A DNA stretch of 40,448 bases, from assembly GCA_938039915.1 (NCBI GenBank), contig CALHUA010000112.1:1-40448 (forward strand). The letters are read 5' to 3'. A model generated the notes under the pieces. It ran no database searches. It saw only the letters and a list, made by a program, of their open reading frames with translations, and was not told the origin of the DNA. This DNA is from an uncultured Anderseniella sp. Its GTDB lineage: Bacteria > Pseudomonadota > Alphaproteobacteria > Rhizobiales > Aestuariivirgaceae. Shown here piece by piece: positions 8,439 through 16,265 of the stretch. The position numbers were made by a program, and so were the translations under genes. Each line of letters opens with the position of its first letter. The first letter of the stretch is position 1.

Positions 8439-10046
8439 TCACATCCTGAACACGCCGAAGCGCGTTTCTGCTATCGGAGCATTGAGGGCGGCAGACAGCG
8501 AAAGCCCCAGGATATCGCGTGTCCGGCGCGGATCGATGACGCCATCGTCCCACAGCCGCGCTGAAGCGTAAAGCGGATGCCCCTGATGTTCGAACTGGTC
8601 CGCTATCGGCTTGCGGAACGCGGCTTCCTCATCGTCCGACCATTGGCCTCCCTTGCGCTCGATACCATCGCGCTTGACGGTAGCCATAACACCGGCAGCC
8701 TGCTCACCGCCCATCACCGAAATGCGGCTGTTTGGCCAGGACCAAACGAAACGCGGATCGAACGCACGGCCCGACATGCCGTAATTCCCGGCCCCGAACG
8801 ACCCGCCGACCATCATCGTCACTTTCGGCACAGATGTTGTCGACACGGCCGTTACCAGCTTGGCGCCGTCCTTGGCGATACCGCCTGCTTCATACGACTT
8901 GCCCACCATGAAGCCGGTAATATTCTGCAGGAATACCAGTGGAATCCGCCGCTGTGAGCACAGTTCGACAAAATGGGCGCCCTTGGTCGCACTTTCCGAA
9001 AACAGCACGCCGTTATTGGCTATGATGCCACACGGGATGCCGTGGATATGGGCAAACCCGGTCACCAGCGTCGGGCCGTAGCGTGCCTTGAACTCGTCGA
9101 ACCGCGATCCGTCCACGATCCGGGCCAGCACTTCTCGGATATCATAAGGTGTTTTCAGATCACCCGGCACAACGCCCATCAGTTCATCAGCATCATAAAG
9201 CGGGTCTTCCGGCGTCTGCAGCGTCACCGATACCTGTTTGTGCCAATTGAGATTGGCGATGGCACGGCGTGCCAGTTCCAGTGCATGGGCATCGTCCATT
9301 GCCATGTGATCGGCCACGCCGGACAACCGCGTATGCACGTCGGCGCCGCCGAGGTCTTCCGCCGTGACGATTTCCCCCGTGGCCGCCTTCACCAGTGGCG
9401 GGCCTGCCAGGAAAATCGTGCCCTGCTCCTTGACGATGATTGACTCGTCCGACATTGCCGGCACATAGGCCCCGCCTGCGGTGCACGACCCCATCACCAC
9501 CGCGATCTGGGCAATGCCGCAAGCCGACATGTTGGCCTGATTGAAAAAGATGCGTCCGAAATGGTCGCGATCCGGGAACACTTCGTCCTGATTGGGCAGA
9601 TTGGCGCCGCCGGAATCCACCAGGTAGATGCAGGGCAGATGGCTGGCCTGAGCGATCTCCTGTGCACGCAAATGCTTTTTCACGGTAAGTGGATAATAGG
9701 TCCCGCCCTTCACCGTTGCATCATTCGCAATGATCATCACTTCGCGGTTCCGGACCCGGCCGACACCGGCAATCATGCCGGCACATGGCGCTGCCCCATC
9801 ATACATGGCATGAGCCGCCGTCGCGCCGATTTCAAGGAAAGGTGAACCGGGATCAAGTAACCTGGCCACGCGCTCCCGCGGCAATATCTTGCCCCGCGAC
9901 ATATGCCTTTCGCGCGCGACTTTGCCGCCACCGTCAAGCGCCACTTTGACTGCATCCTCAACCACGGACAACGCATCGAGCATCGCCTTGCGGTTGCCGT
10001 CATAAGTCTCCCCGCGCGTAGGTGCCGACGGCTTCAGAATAGTCAT
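8439..10046 (-). CDS. mccB: Methylcrotonyl-CoA carboxylase, carboxyltransferase beta subunit
   Basis: Transfers CO2 from carboxybiotin to 3-methylcrotonyl-CoA, giving 3-methylglutaconyl-CoA. The 535-residue product has the two crotonase-like carboxyltransferase halves. Diagnostic stretches are [19 protein letters not shown] and [19 protein letters not shown] in the N-half, and [20 protein letters not shown] and [11 protein letters not shown] in the C-half. These are characteristic of MCC beta rather than PCC beta. The gene starts at a TAATG junction, sharing one base with the ivd stop, and is followed by mccA after ten bases, so subunit synthesis is coupled. Confidence 0.94.
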   Translation of the reverse strand: MTILKPSAPTRGETYDGNRKAMLDALSVVEDAVKVALDGGGKVARERHMSRGKILPRERVARLLDPGSPFLEIGATAAHAMYDGAAPCAGMIAGVGRVRNREVMIIANDATVKGGTYYPLTVKKHLRAQEIAQASHLPCIYLVDSGGANLPNQDEVFPDRDHFGRIFFNQANMSACGIAQIAVVMGSCTAGGAYVPAMSDESIIVKEQGTIFLAGPPLVKAATGEIVTAEDLGGADVHTRLSGVADHMAMDDAHALELARRAIANLNWHKQVSVTLQTPEDPLYDADELMGVVPGDLKTPYDIREVLARIVDGSRFDEFKARYGPTLVTGFAHIHGIPCGIIANNGVLFSESATKGAHFVELCSQRRIPLVFLQNITGFMVGKSYEAGGIAKDGAKLVTAVSTTSVPKVTMMVGGSFGAGNYGMSGRAFDPRFVWSWPNSRISVMGGEQAAGVMATVKRDGIERKGGQWSDDEEAAFRKPIADQFEHQGHPLYASARLWDDGVIDPRRTRDILGLSLSAALNAPIAETRFGVFRM

Positions 10047-11209
10047 TATGCCGTTTCCACAAACATCTCACGCCCGATGAGCATGCGCCGTATCTCAGAT
10101 GTCCCGGCGCCGATCTCATAAAGTTTGGCATCACGCAACAATCGACCGGTGGGATATTCATTGATGTAGCCGTTACCGCCAAGTGCCTGTATGGCTTCCA
10201 GTGCACACCACGTGGCTTTTTCGGCGGCATAGAGAATACAGCCCGCAGAATCCTTGCGCGTCGTCTCTCCCCGGTCACATGCCGCGGCCACCGAATAAAC
10301 ATAGGCCCGGCAGGCATTCATGGTGGTGTACATGTCGGCCAGCTTGCCCTGCATCAGCTGAAACTCGCCAATCGACTTGCCGAACTGCTTGCGCTCATGG
10401 CTGTAGGGCACCACCACGTCCATGCAGGCCGCCATGATTCCCAGCGGACCACCGGCGAGCACAACGCGCTCATAATCCAGGCCCGACATGAGTATTTTCG
10501 CACCCTGGCCTTCCTCACCGAGTACGTTTTCATAGGGAACTTCACAATCTTCAAACACCAGTTCGCAAGTATTGGAACCGCGCATGCCAAGCTTGTCCAG
10601 CTTCTGTGCCGTGGAGAACCCCGTCATGGACTTTTCGATCAGGAATGCCGTGATTCCGCGTGAGCCTGCGTCCGGATCGGTCTTGGCGTAGACCACCAGT
10701 GTTTCAGCATCCGGTCCGTTGGTGATCCACATCTTGTTGCCATTGAGAATGAACCGGTCATTGCGCTTTTCGGCCTTCAGTTTCATGGACACCACATCTG
10801 ACCCCGATCCGGGTTCAGACATGGCCAGGGCACCGAAATGCTCCCCGGAGCACAATTTGGGCAGGTATTTCGTCTTCTGCTCGGAGTTTCCCCAGCGATT
10901 GATCTGGTTCACGCACAGGTTCGAGTGTGCGCCATAGCTCAATCCGACAGATGCCGATGCGCGGCTGATTTCTTCGGTGGCAACGACATGGGCCAGATAC
11001 CCCATGCCGGTCCCGCCGAAATCAGGGTCAGCCGTTATCCCCAGCAGCCCCAATTCACCCATCTGTGGCCACAGATCTTTTGGCGCTTCATTAGTCTCAT
11101 CGATCTGTGCGGCACGCGGTGCCAGGTTGTCGCCGGCCCAGCGTTGCACCATGTCGCGAAGCGCATCTATTTCCTCACCAAGACCAAAATTCATTCCGCT
11201 GCCAAACAT
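10046..11209 (-). CDS. ivd: Isovaleryl-CoA dehydrogenase
   Basis: FAD enzyme that oxidises isovaleryl-CoA to 3-methylcrotonyl-CoA and passes electrons to ETF. The 387 residues show the acyl-CoA dehydrogenase domains in order: helical N-domain, the beta domain with [19 protein letters not shown], and the C-domain with [23 protein letters not shown]. The segment [13 protein letters not shown] contains the glutamate used as catalytic base in isovaleryl-CoA dehydrogenases, which sits on a different helix from that in most other family members. The C-terminus has [27 protein letters not shown] lies six bases before the ATG and falls inside the last codons of the TetR gene, which overlaps by 19 bases. 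Confidence 0.94.
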   Translation of the reverse strand: MFGSGMNFGLGEEIDALRDMVQRWAGDNLAPRAAQIDETNEAPKDLWPQMGELGLLGITADPDFGGTGMGYLAHVVATEEISRASASVGLSYGAHSNLCVNQINRWGNSEQKTKYLPKLCSGEHFGALAMSEPGSGSDVVSMKLKAEKRNDRFILNGNKMWITNGPDAETLVVYAKTDPDAGSRGITAFLIEKSMTGFSTAQKLDKLGMRGSNTCELVFEDCEVPYENVLGEEGQGAKILMSGLDYERVVLAGGPLGIMAACMDVVVPYSHERKQFGKSIGEFQLMQGKLADMYTTMNACRAYVYSVAAACDRGETTRKDSAGCILYAAEKATWCALEAIQALGGNGYINEYPTGRLLRDAKLYEIGAGTSEIRRMLIGREMFVETA

Positions 11210-11814
11210 GATGCCTCCTTCAGTTGCGCACCGGCGCTGCGCAATACCATCTTCGTGTAAATGCCTTCAATTTCAGCAAGTGATAAGCGCCCGCGCGACC
11301 TGTACCAGGTATTGACCCCGGTCAGCATGGCAATGATGGCCATGGCAGTGATGCGGCTATCGGCCAGGTCAAATTCTCCACTGGCATGGCCGTCTTCAAG
11401 AATATCGACGACAAATGCCTCGTAGGTTTTTCTCAAGCTTTCAACCCGCCGGAAATTCTCAGGCTCCAGATTGCGAAGTTCCATATACGAGATGAACACC
11501 GCGTCTGACCGGTCTATGTGATAACGAATGTGAAACCGGGCAAACCGGTCCAGCGCCTCGCCTGCCGTGTCTTGCGCATCTGCCTCGGCCTTCCATGCGG
11601 CAATCAGGCTTTCCATGTGGGAAACCAGCAAATCTTCCAGCAGGGACTGCTTGTTGGAAAAATGATTGTACAGCGCAGCTGCCTGCACCCCGACAGCACC
11701 GGCAATTTCGCGCATCGACACTGCCGCAAAGCCACGCGCTGCAAACAGTTTTTCGGCCTCGGAGCGAATGCGCTCCGCAGTTTCAATGCCGATACTGCCC
11801 GTGGTACGTGCCAA
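11191..11814 (-). CDS. TetR-family regulator of the leucine-degradation genes
   Basis: A 207-residue TetR-type repressor, probably controlling itself and the downstream ivd-mccB-mccA genes in response to an acyl-CoA. The DNA-binding helices are in residues about 10-55 ([27 protein letters not shown] then [21 protein letters not shown]); the rest is the ligand-binding domain (TetR_C_33-like, not verified). I chose the TTG at 11814 because GAGG lies five bases before it and it gives a normal family length; the longer open frame to 12012 would add about 66 residues unlike TetR proteins and run through the promoter. Its end overlaps ivd by 19 bases. Functionally it resembles the TetR-type leucine regulators (LiuQ) described in other proteobacteria. 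Confidence 0.85.
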   Translation of the reverse strand: MARTTGSIGIETAERIRSEAEKLFAARGFAAVSMREIAGAVGVQAAALYNHFSNKQSLLEDLLVSHMESLIAAWKAEADAQDTAGEALDRFARFHIRYHIDRSDAVFISYMELRNLEPENFRRVESLRKTYEAFVVDILEDGHASGEFDLADSRITAMAIIAMLTGVNTWYRSRGRLSLAEIEGIYTKMVLRSAGAQLKEASCLAAE

Positions 11815-11828
11815 AGCAACCTCATTAA

Positions 11829-11859
11829 TTAAATGAACGTACGTTAAATTAAATGTCAA
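11829..11859 (-). promoter_or_regulatory. Candidate TetR operator and -35 box for the leucine operon
   Basis: An imperfect 24-base palindrome at 11829-11852, with a perfect core AACGTACGTT (11836-11845) and 10 of 12 base pairs matching, lies 14 bases before the TTG of the TetR gene. On the minus strand TTGACA (11859 to 11854) sits right beside it, so a repressor bound here would cover the promoter. The -10 is poor. This layout suggests autoregulation of the whole unit. Confidence 0.6.
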
Positions 11860-11941
11860 CCGATCGCCAAAGTCAAGTGTGCCGTAGCCTCTGGTCAGCA
11901 CATCCGGGTGCCGGACCCGACAAAGATCAGCCTCAAAACGG

Positions 11942-12283
11942 TTACGCGGTCTCCAGCGGGTCCGGACCGTATTCATTGGCACCGATGGTGCCCGGCAGAA
12001 TACCCAGGTCAATAACCGCCCATATAAACCCCACGAATGGAATGATCAGCAGCAGGCACCACCAGCCTGACTTATCCCGGTCATGGCAGCGCTTGATATG
12101 CAGCATGATGCCTCCAAGCCAGATCAGAATGCCGATGATGAAAGGTATCAGGCCATCCTGACCAAGCAACAGTGCGCTCAGCAGCCAGATGACCACCAGG
12201 ATACCAATGCCGATCCACCACTGCTGTCTGTTGATGCGTCCATCTGCCGATGTAAACAGGTAGGTCATATCGACATTGCCCAT
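11942..12283 (-). CDS. DUF805 membrane protein
   Basis: A 113-residue inner membrane protein of the DUF805 (YhaH-like) family, function unknown. The N-terminus shows the family pattern LFTSADGRINRQQWWIG, followed by three or four hydrophobic segments at about residues 23-43, 45-60 and 72-92. The motif IKRCHDRDKSGWW between the last two is typical of the family. GGGAG lies about seven bases before the ATG. It is divergent from the deacetylase gene at 12375 and is separated from the TetR gene by the regulator's promoter region, so it is probably transcribed alone. Confidence 0.88.
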   Translation of the reverse strand: MGNVDMTYLFTSADGRINRQQWWIGIGILVVIWLLSALLLGQDGLIPFIIGILIWLGGIMLHIKRCHDRDKSGWWCLLLIIPFVGFIWAVIDLGILPGTIGANEYGPDPLETA

Positions 12284-12374
12284 GGTAACTCTCCCGAGAT
12301 TCGCGATTTGACAATCCAGGCAGTCATGCTGTCATGATCAGCGCTGGCAAACAATACAGGCTTCCACACAGCAC

Positions 12375-13538
12375 ATGGCGCATCAACAGCTTCAACACAC
12401 TGTCGATTTATTGGAAAAACTCATTGCCTTTCCGACAATTTCGTCAGACAGCAATCTCGAGCTTATCGATTTTGCCGCGGAAAAACTTGACGCGCTGGGC
12501 GCAACTGTTCGCGTGTCACCGGATGATACCGGCCACAAGGCCAACCTGTTTGCAACACTAGGTCCTGAAACAGATGGCGGCATCGTTCTGTCCGGTCATT
12601 CAGACGTGGTGCCGGTTGCAGGCCAGGACTGGACTTCCGATCCGTTTTGCATGCGCGAGGCTGAAGGCAAATTGTTTGGCCGCGGTGCCTGCGACATGAA
12701 AGGCTTTATTGCAGCCAGCCTGGCCATGGCCGGACACTATGCCGCCCTCCCCCTGACCAGGCCGGTGCATTTCGCCTTCACCCATGATGAGGAAACCGGG
12801 TGCCTGGGTGCGCAGACCCTGGTTGAGGAACTGCGCAACATCGGCATGAAACCGTCAGCCTGCATAATCGGCGAGCCAACCTTGATGCGCATCATAGAGG
12901 GCCATAAGGGCTGTTATGAATATACCGTCGAGTTTTCAGGCCTGGCCGGTCACGGATCGGTACCGGATGCCGGCGTCAGTGCCGTTGAATACGCAGTGCG
13001 CTATATCAGCCATCTGTTGTCCCTGCGGCCGGAACTCGTTGCAAGGTGTCCGCCCGGTTCACCGTTCGATCCGCCTCATAGCACGCTGCAGGTGGGACGC
13101 GTGGCAGGCGGCATTGCCCACAATGTCATTGCCGACAAGTGCACAGTCGACTGGGAAATGCGGCCGGTCCAGAACAGTGACGCCGACTTCATCAAGACCC
13201 GTATGGACGAGCACGTGGAAAACGAGCTGCTGCCCGCCATGCAGTCTGTACATCCCGACGCCGGCATTGTGACCCACACCATTGGCGAAATCGCCGGCCT
13301 GGAAGCCATGCCGGACAGCGAGGCGGTAAAATTGGTTTATGAACTCACCGGTGCAAACACCACGGATTTCGTGTGCTTCGGCACCGAAGCCGGCCTGTTC
13401 CAGCAGATCGGCATCCCGGCAGTGGTGTGTGGACCCGGCTCCATAGAACAGGCCCACAAACCCGATGAATTTGTAGAACTGGACCAACTGGACCAGTGTC
13501 TTGCCATGCTGGACCGGCTCAGCGACAAACTGATCTAG
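12375..13538 (+). CDS. argE: Acetylornithine deacetylase (M20 family)
   Basis: Zinc-dependent hydrolase that releases ornithine from N-acetylornithine in arginine biosynthesis, or a close M20 relative. The 387 residues show all the M20 metal and catalytic positions: GHSDVVPV (His), GACDMKG (bridging Asp), DEETGCLGA (catalytic Glu), IIGEPT (Glu) and a C-terminal EQAHKPDEF (His). Residues about 180-295 form the inserted dimerisation domain. Closest in style to the proteobacterial ArgE sub-group. A TTGACA lies at 12308-12313 but the matching -10 is poor. The gene is convergent with the gentisate dioxygenase gene, and the two stop codons share CTAG. Confidence 0.85.
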   Translation: MAHQQLQHTVDLLEKLIAFPTISSDSNLELIDFAAEKLDALGATVRVSPDDTGHKANLFATLGPETDGGIVLSGHSDVVPVAGQDWTSDPFCMREAEGKLFGRGACDMKGFIAASLAMAGHYAALPLTRPVHFAFTHDEETGCLGAQTLVEELRNIGMKPSACIIGEPTLMRIIEGHKGCYEYTVEFSGLAGHGSVPDAGVSAVEYAVRYISHLLSLRPELVARCPPGSPFDPPHSTLQVGRVAGGIAHNVIADKCTVDWEMRPVQNSDADFIKTRMDEHVENELLPAMQSVHPDAGIVTHTIGEIAGLEAMPDSEAVKLVYELTGANTTDFVCFGTEAGLFQQIGIPAVVCGPGSIEQAHKPDEFVELDQLDQCLAMLDRLSDKLI

Positions 13539-14581
13539 CCGTTGCCGCGGCGTTCGCGCCACAGGCCGCACTTCTCCTGTACCGGGCGGTCTGAATAACT
13601 GAACATCACCGCGTCCTCCGACGTCTCATGCACGACCTCGTGCCAGGACGGGACGACAATTACATCGCGCGGTGACCAGCTGAAAATTTCACCATTCACG
13701 ATAATCCGGCCTTTACCCTCAACACCGACAAAAACCGTTGCATCGGTCGAACGATAGGCTTGCGACGTGAAACCCTTCGGCAGCAATTGCAGACACGTAC
13801 CGATTGTCGGCATGGCCCAGCCACCATCGACCGGGTTGACATAACGCATTTTAAGGCCGTGACAGGGATCCCATTCTTCCTGCTGTTTCATCTGTTCCAG
13901 CGCCTCTCGCGAGCGCTCATAAGGGTAGTTGAAAATCGGCGATGTCGGCGTCGCCTTCTCATATCCCAGCGGCAGCATGTTTGCACCGTAGCGCGCAATC
14001 GAGTCTCCCTGCTGCCTGTTGATCGGCTGCTGGTCCTCGCCGAACCCTTCGGCGAATGACGCATCGAGAAACTGCACCAGCGGAATATCCAGGCCGTCCA
14101 GCCAGAACACCGGATCTGCACTGTCATTGCCGTGATCGTGCCACTCCCAGTTGGGCGTGATGACGAAATCACCATAGTGCATTTCAGTCTTTTCACCGCC
14201 GACCGCTGTATGGCCACCCGATGCCTCCAGCACGAACCGCAGAGCAGACTGGGTGTGCCTGTGGGCAGGCGCCACCTCGCCCGGCATGACAAGCTGCACT
14301 CCGCAATACAGCGATGTCGTGCATTTTGACGTCCCCTTCAATCCCGGGTTTTCCAGAATCAGCACCCGGCGTTCGGCTTCCTTGGCACTGATCAGGTCGC
14401 CTGCTTCCAGCAACCGGGAGCGAACCTTGTCATACTGCCACATGAACGGCACACAGTCGCTTTTGGGTTCCGGGGTGATGATTGCCCCCATGACAGACCA
14501 CAACGCGGTCATGCTTTCAGGTTCAATCGCCTTGTAGAACGCCTCGCGCTGCGCGCTGTTGGAAGCTGATGCCTGTGCCAT
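13535..14581 (-). CDS. Gentisate 1,2-dioxygenase-like bicupin
   Basis: Predicted Fe(II) dioxygenase cleaving gentisate (2,5-dihydroxybenzoate) to maleylpyruvate. The product has two cupin domains; the first contains the metal ligands PAHRHTQSALRFVLE and HYGDFVITPNWEWHDHG, while the second (RSTDATVFVGVEGKGRI) lacks the histidine set, as is usual for gentisate dioxygenases. A start at the ATG 14581 gives 348 residues. A TTG at 14620 would overlap the upstream monooxygenase by four bases and add 13 residues, but has no clear ribosome site. 1-Hydroxy-2-naphthoate or salicylate 1,2-dioxygenases are close relatives, so the exact substrate is uncertain. No maleylpyruvate isomerase or fumarylpyruvate hydrolase is present nearby. 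Confidence 0.82.
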   Translation of the reverse strand: MAQASASNSAQREAFYKAIEPESMTALWSVMGAIITPEPKSDCVPFMWQYDKVRSRLLEAGDLISAKEAERRVLILENPGLKGTSKCTTSLYCGVQLVMPGEVAPAHRHTQSALRFVLEASGGHTAVGGEKTEMHYGDFVITPNWEWHDHGNDSADPVFWLDGLDIPLVQFLDASFAEGFGEDQQPINRQQGDSIARYGANMLPLGYEKATPTSPIFNYPYERSREALEQMKQQEEWDPCHGLKMRYVNPVDGGWAMPTIGTCLQLLPKGFTSQAYRSTDATVFVGVEGKGRIIVNGEIFSWSPRDVIVVPSWHEVVHETSEDAVMFSYSDRPVQEKCGLWRERRGNG

Positions 14582-14616
14582 AACCAATCCCGTTTCGATG
14601 AATGATGTAACTGCAA

Positions 14617-15756
14617 TCAAATAGACAGTGAAACGCCGTGCGCTTCAAGTTGCCCGGTAAACGCCGGTGCGAAACGGCGCAGCTTGTCCGCGTCCAGCCG
14701 GCCAGCACGTCGAATGTAACCCAGCGCAAATGGCCATGGCTCAAGTGCCATATGCCGGTCAAACGCTTCATACCAATGAGCCGATCTTGTCGCGGCATTG
14801 ACTATTTTCTGCAGCATCGGATGACGGGCATCCTGGAACGCCGCCAGCGCTCCGGGAACGTTCCAGTTGTTTGATTTGAGCGCTTCGACCAGCGCTATCA
14901 CATCTTCGAGTGCCAGCCTGGTGCCGGAACCTATTGAAAAGTGGGCCGTGTGCAGTGCGTCCCCGACGAGGACCTTGTTGCCCGAGTAATACCGCTCGCA
15001 GGTCAGGTTTGGAAACTGCCGCCAGGCAGACTTGTTGTCGACCAGCCGCGCATCGCCCAGAACATCGGCAAACAGCTCTTCGCACACGGTGCGGGTTGTT
15101 TCGGTATCGAGATCCGCAAACCCGGCCTGGCGCCAGATCGCATCGGTGGTCTCAATGATGAACGTGCTGCGCCCGGCCTGGTAGCGGTAATGGTGGGCGT
15201 TGAACTTTCCCAGCCGGGTTTCGACGAAACTTTGCGTGAGAGCATCAAACTCGCAGTCCGCGCCGTACCATATGAAGCGGTTGGACAGGGTATCCATGCG
15301 CTCACCGAATTCGTCCGGCGCCGAGGCCCTGACAACAGAATTAAGGCCGTCCGCCCCGATGATCAGGTCTGCCGGCCCGAGAGCATCCACCGTTGCAATG
15401 CGGGTGTCGTAGACCGGATGCACACCAAGCTGTGCTGCCCGGCGCTGCAACTGTTTCAGCAGGTCCAGCCGTCCGACGGCCGAAAACCCGACGCCGTCAA
15501 TAGCAATGCGCCTGTTCTTGTGTACGACGGCGATATCGGACCAGCGCTGCATGTGCGGTTCGATCAAAGCCGCCGTTTCAGGATCATCCTCGCGCAGGAA
15601 CCCCAGCGCCTGGTCGGAAAACACCACGCCGAACCCGAACGTTGCATCGCTGGGATTCTGCTCGACTATCGAGATATCGATGTCCGGACGCGCGCGGCGG
15701 ATCAGGATGGCCGCATAGAGCCCAGCCGGCCCCGCTCCTGCAATCGACACACGCAT
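14617..15756 (-). CDS. FAD monooxygenase resembling the hydroxylase domain of salicyloyl-CoA 5-hydroxylase
   Basis: A 379-residue flavoprotein monooxygenase. The N-terminus has the Rossmann GAGPAGLYAAILIRR. The segment FGFGVVFSDQAL resembles, from memory, the corresponding part of salicyloyl-CoA 5-hydroxylase and 2-aminobenzoyl-CoA monooxygenase. GDALHTAHFSIGSGTRLALED is the second FAD motif, with the unusual HTAHFSIGSG wording of that group instead of HxxxPxxGQG. Some relatives carry an extra C-terminal reductase domain of similar size; it is absent here. With the dioxygenase gene 35 bases downstream, a likely route is salicyloyl-CoA to gentisyl-CoA to gentisate; no CoA ligase or thioesterase is close. 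The gene starts nine bases after the cyclic-nucleotide-binding gene. Confidence 0.8.
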   Translation of the reverse strand: MRVSIAGAGPAGLYAAILIRRARPDIDISIVEQNPSDATFGFGVVFSDQALGFLREDDPETAALIEPHMQRWSDIAVVHKNRRIAIDGVGFSAVGRLDLLKQLQRRAAQLGVHPVYDTRIATVDALGPADLIIGADGLNSVVRASAPDEFGERMDTLSNRFIWYGADCEFDALTQSFVETRLGKFNAHHYRYQAGRSTFIIETTDAIWRQAGFADLDTETTRTVCEELFADVLGDARLVDNKSAWRQFPNLTCERYYSGNKVLVGDALHTAHFSIGSGTRLALEDVIALVEALKSNNWNVPGALAAFQDARHPMLQKIVNAATRSAHWYEAFDRHMALEPWPFALGYIRRAGRLDADKLRRFAPAFTGQLEAHGVSLSI

Positions 15757-15765
15757 TTTGGCGGA

Positions 15766-16233
15766 TTAACCCTTCGACAGCTTGTTCAGCTCGGCCCGTG
15801 CCTCAGACAAATCCTGTGTCGTCGCAGCCAGACGTTCTGCCAGCACTTTCATCAGATCAATTGCCATGGACGGAAATTCCTGCAGCAACTTCAGCAATTG
15901 CTCTTTCTCGATGCACAGCGTTTCAAGTCGGGTTGCCGCCCGCACACTTGCCGTGCGCGGTACATCACACAGAATGGCGATTTCTCCGATAATTGAATTT
16001 TCGCCGAGAGTTGCAACCACCACATCGCTGCCATTGATTTTGACGATCACTTCAGCCTTGCCGCACAGCACAACATAGGCTGCATCACCGGAATCATTCT
16101 GGTTGAACAGCATGTCGCCTTCGGTAAAAGTCAGGTGTTGTGACGTAAAGGCCAGCAACTTCAGCTGACTGGGTTGCAGCCCGGCAAACAAAGATACATT
16201 ACCAAGCATCTCGACTTCATCATTAAGCGCCAT
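15766..16233 (-). CDS. Stand-alone cyclic-nucleotide-binding domain protein
   Basis: A 155-residue protein consisting of one cNMP-binding domain (residues about 8-125) and a short C-terminal helix (130-155). The phosphate-binding cassette reads IIGEIAILCDVPRTASVRA, with Glu84 and Arg93 in the positions that hold the cyclic nucleotide ribose and phosphate, so binding is probably intact. There is no helix-turn-helix, so it is not a CRP-type transcription factor; it may instead control a partner protein. GGGAG precedes the ATG. It follows the ABC-like gene by 32 bases and precedes the FAD monooxygenase by nine, so it is probably co-transcribed with both. Confidence 0.88.
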   Translation of the reverse strand: MALNDEVEMLGNVSLFAGLQPSQLKLLAFTSQHLTFTEGDMLFNQNDSGDAAYVVLCGKAEVIVKINGSDVVVATLGENSIIGEIAILCDVPRTASVRAATRLETLCIEKEQLLKLLQEFPSMAIDLMKVLAERLAATTQDLSEARAELNKLSKG

Positions 16234-16265
16234 AATTTTCTCCCGTTTGGCGCAGATCGCTGCTG

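Noticed and set aside
11905-11919. CGGGT/ACCCG hairpin after the DUF805 gene as a terminator
   Set aside because: Only five base pairs and no T-run; too weak to call.
11815-12012. N-terminal extension of the TetR gene
   Set aside because: It would cross the promoter/operator region and adds residues unlike TetR proteins, while TTG 11814 has a good ribosome site.
14941-15996. A 351-codon plus-strand open frame opposite the FAD monooxygenase and cNMP genes
   Set aside because: It runs through two conserved genes in antisense and shows no protein family pattern.
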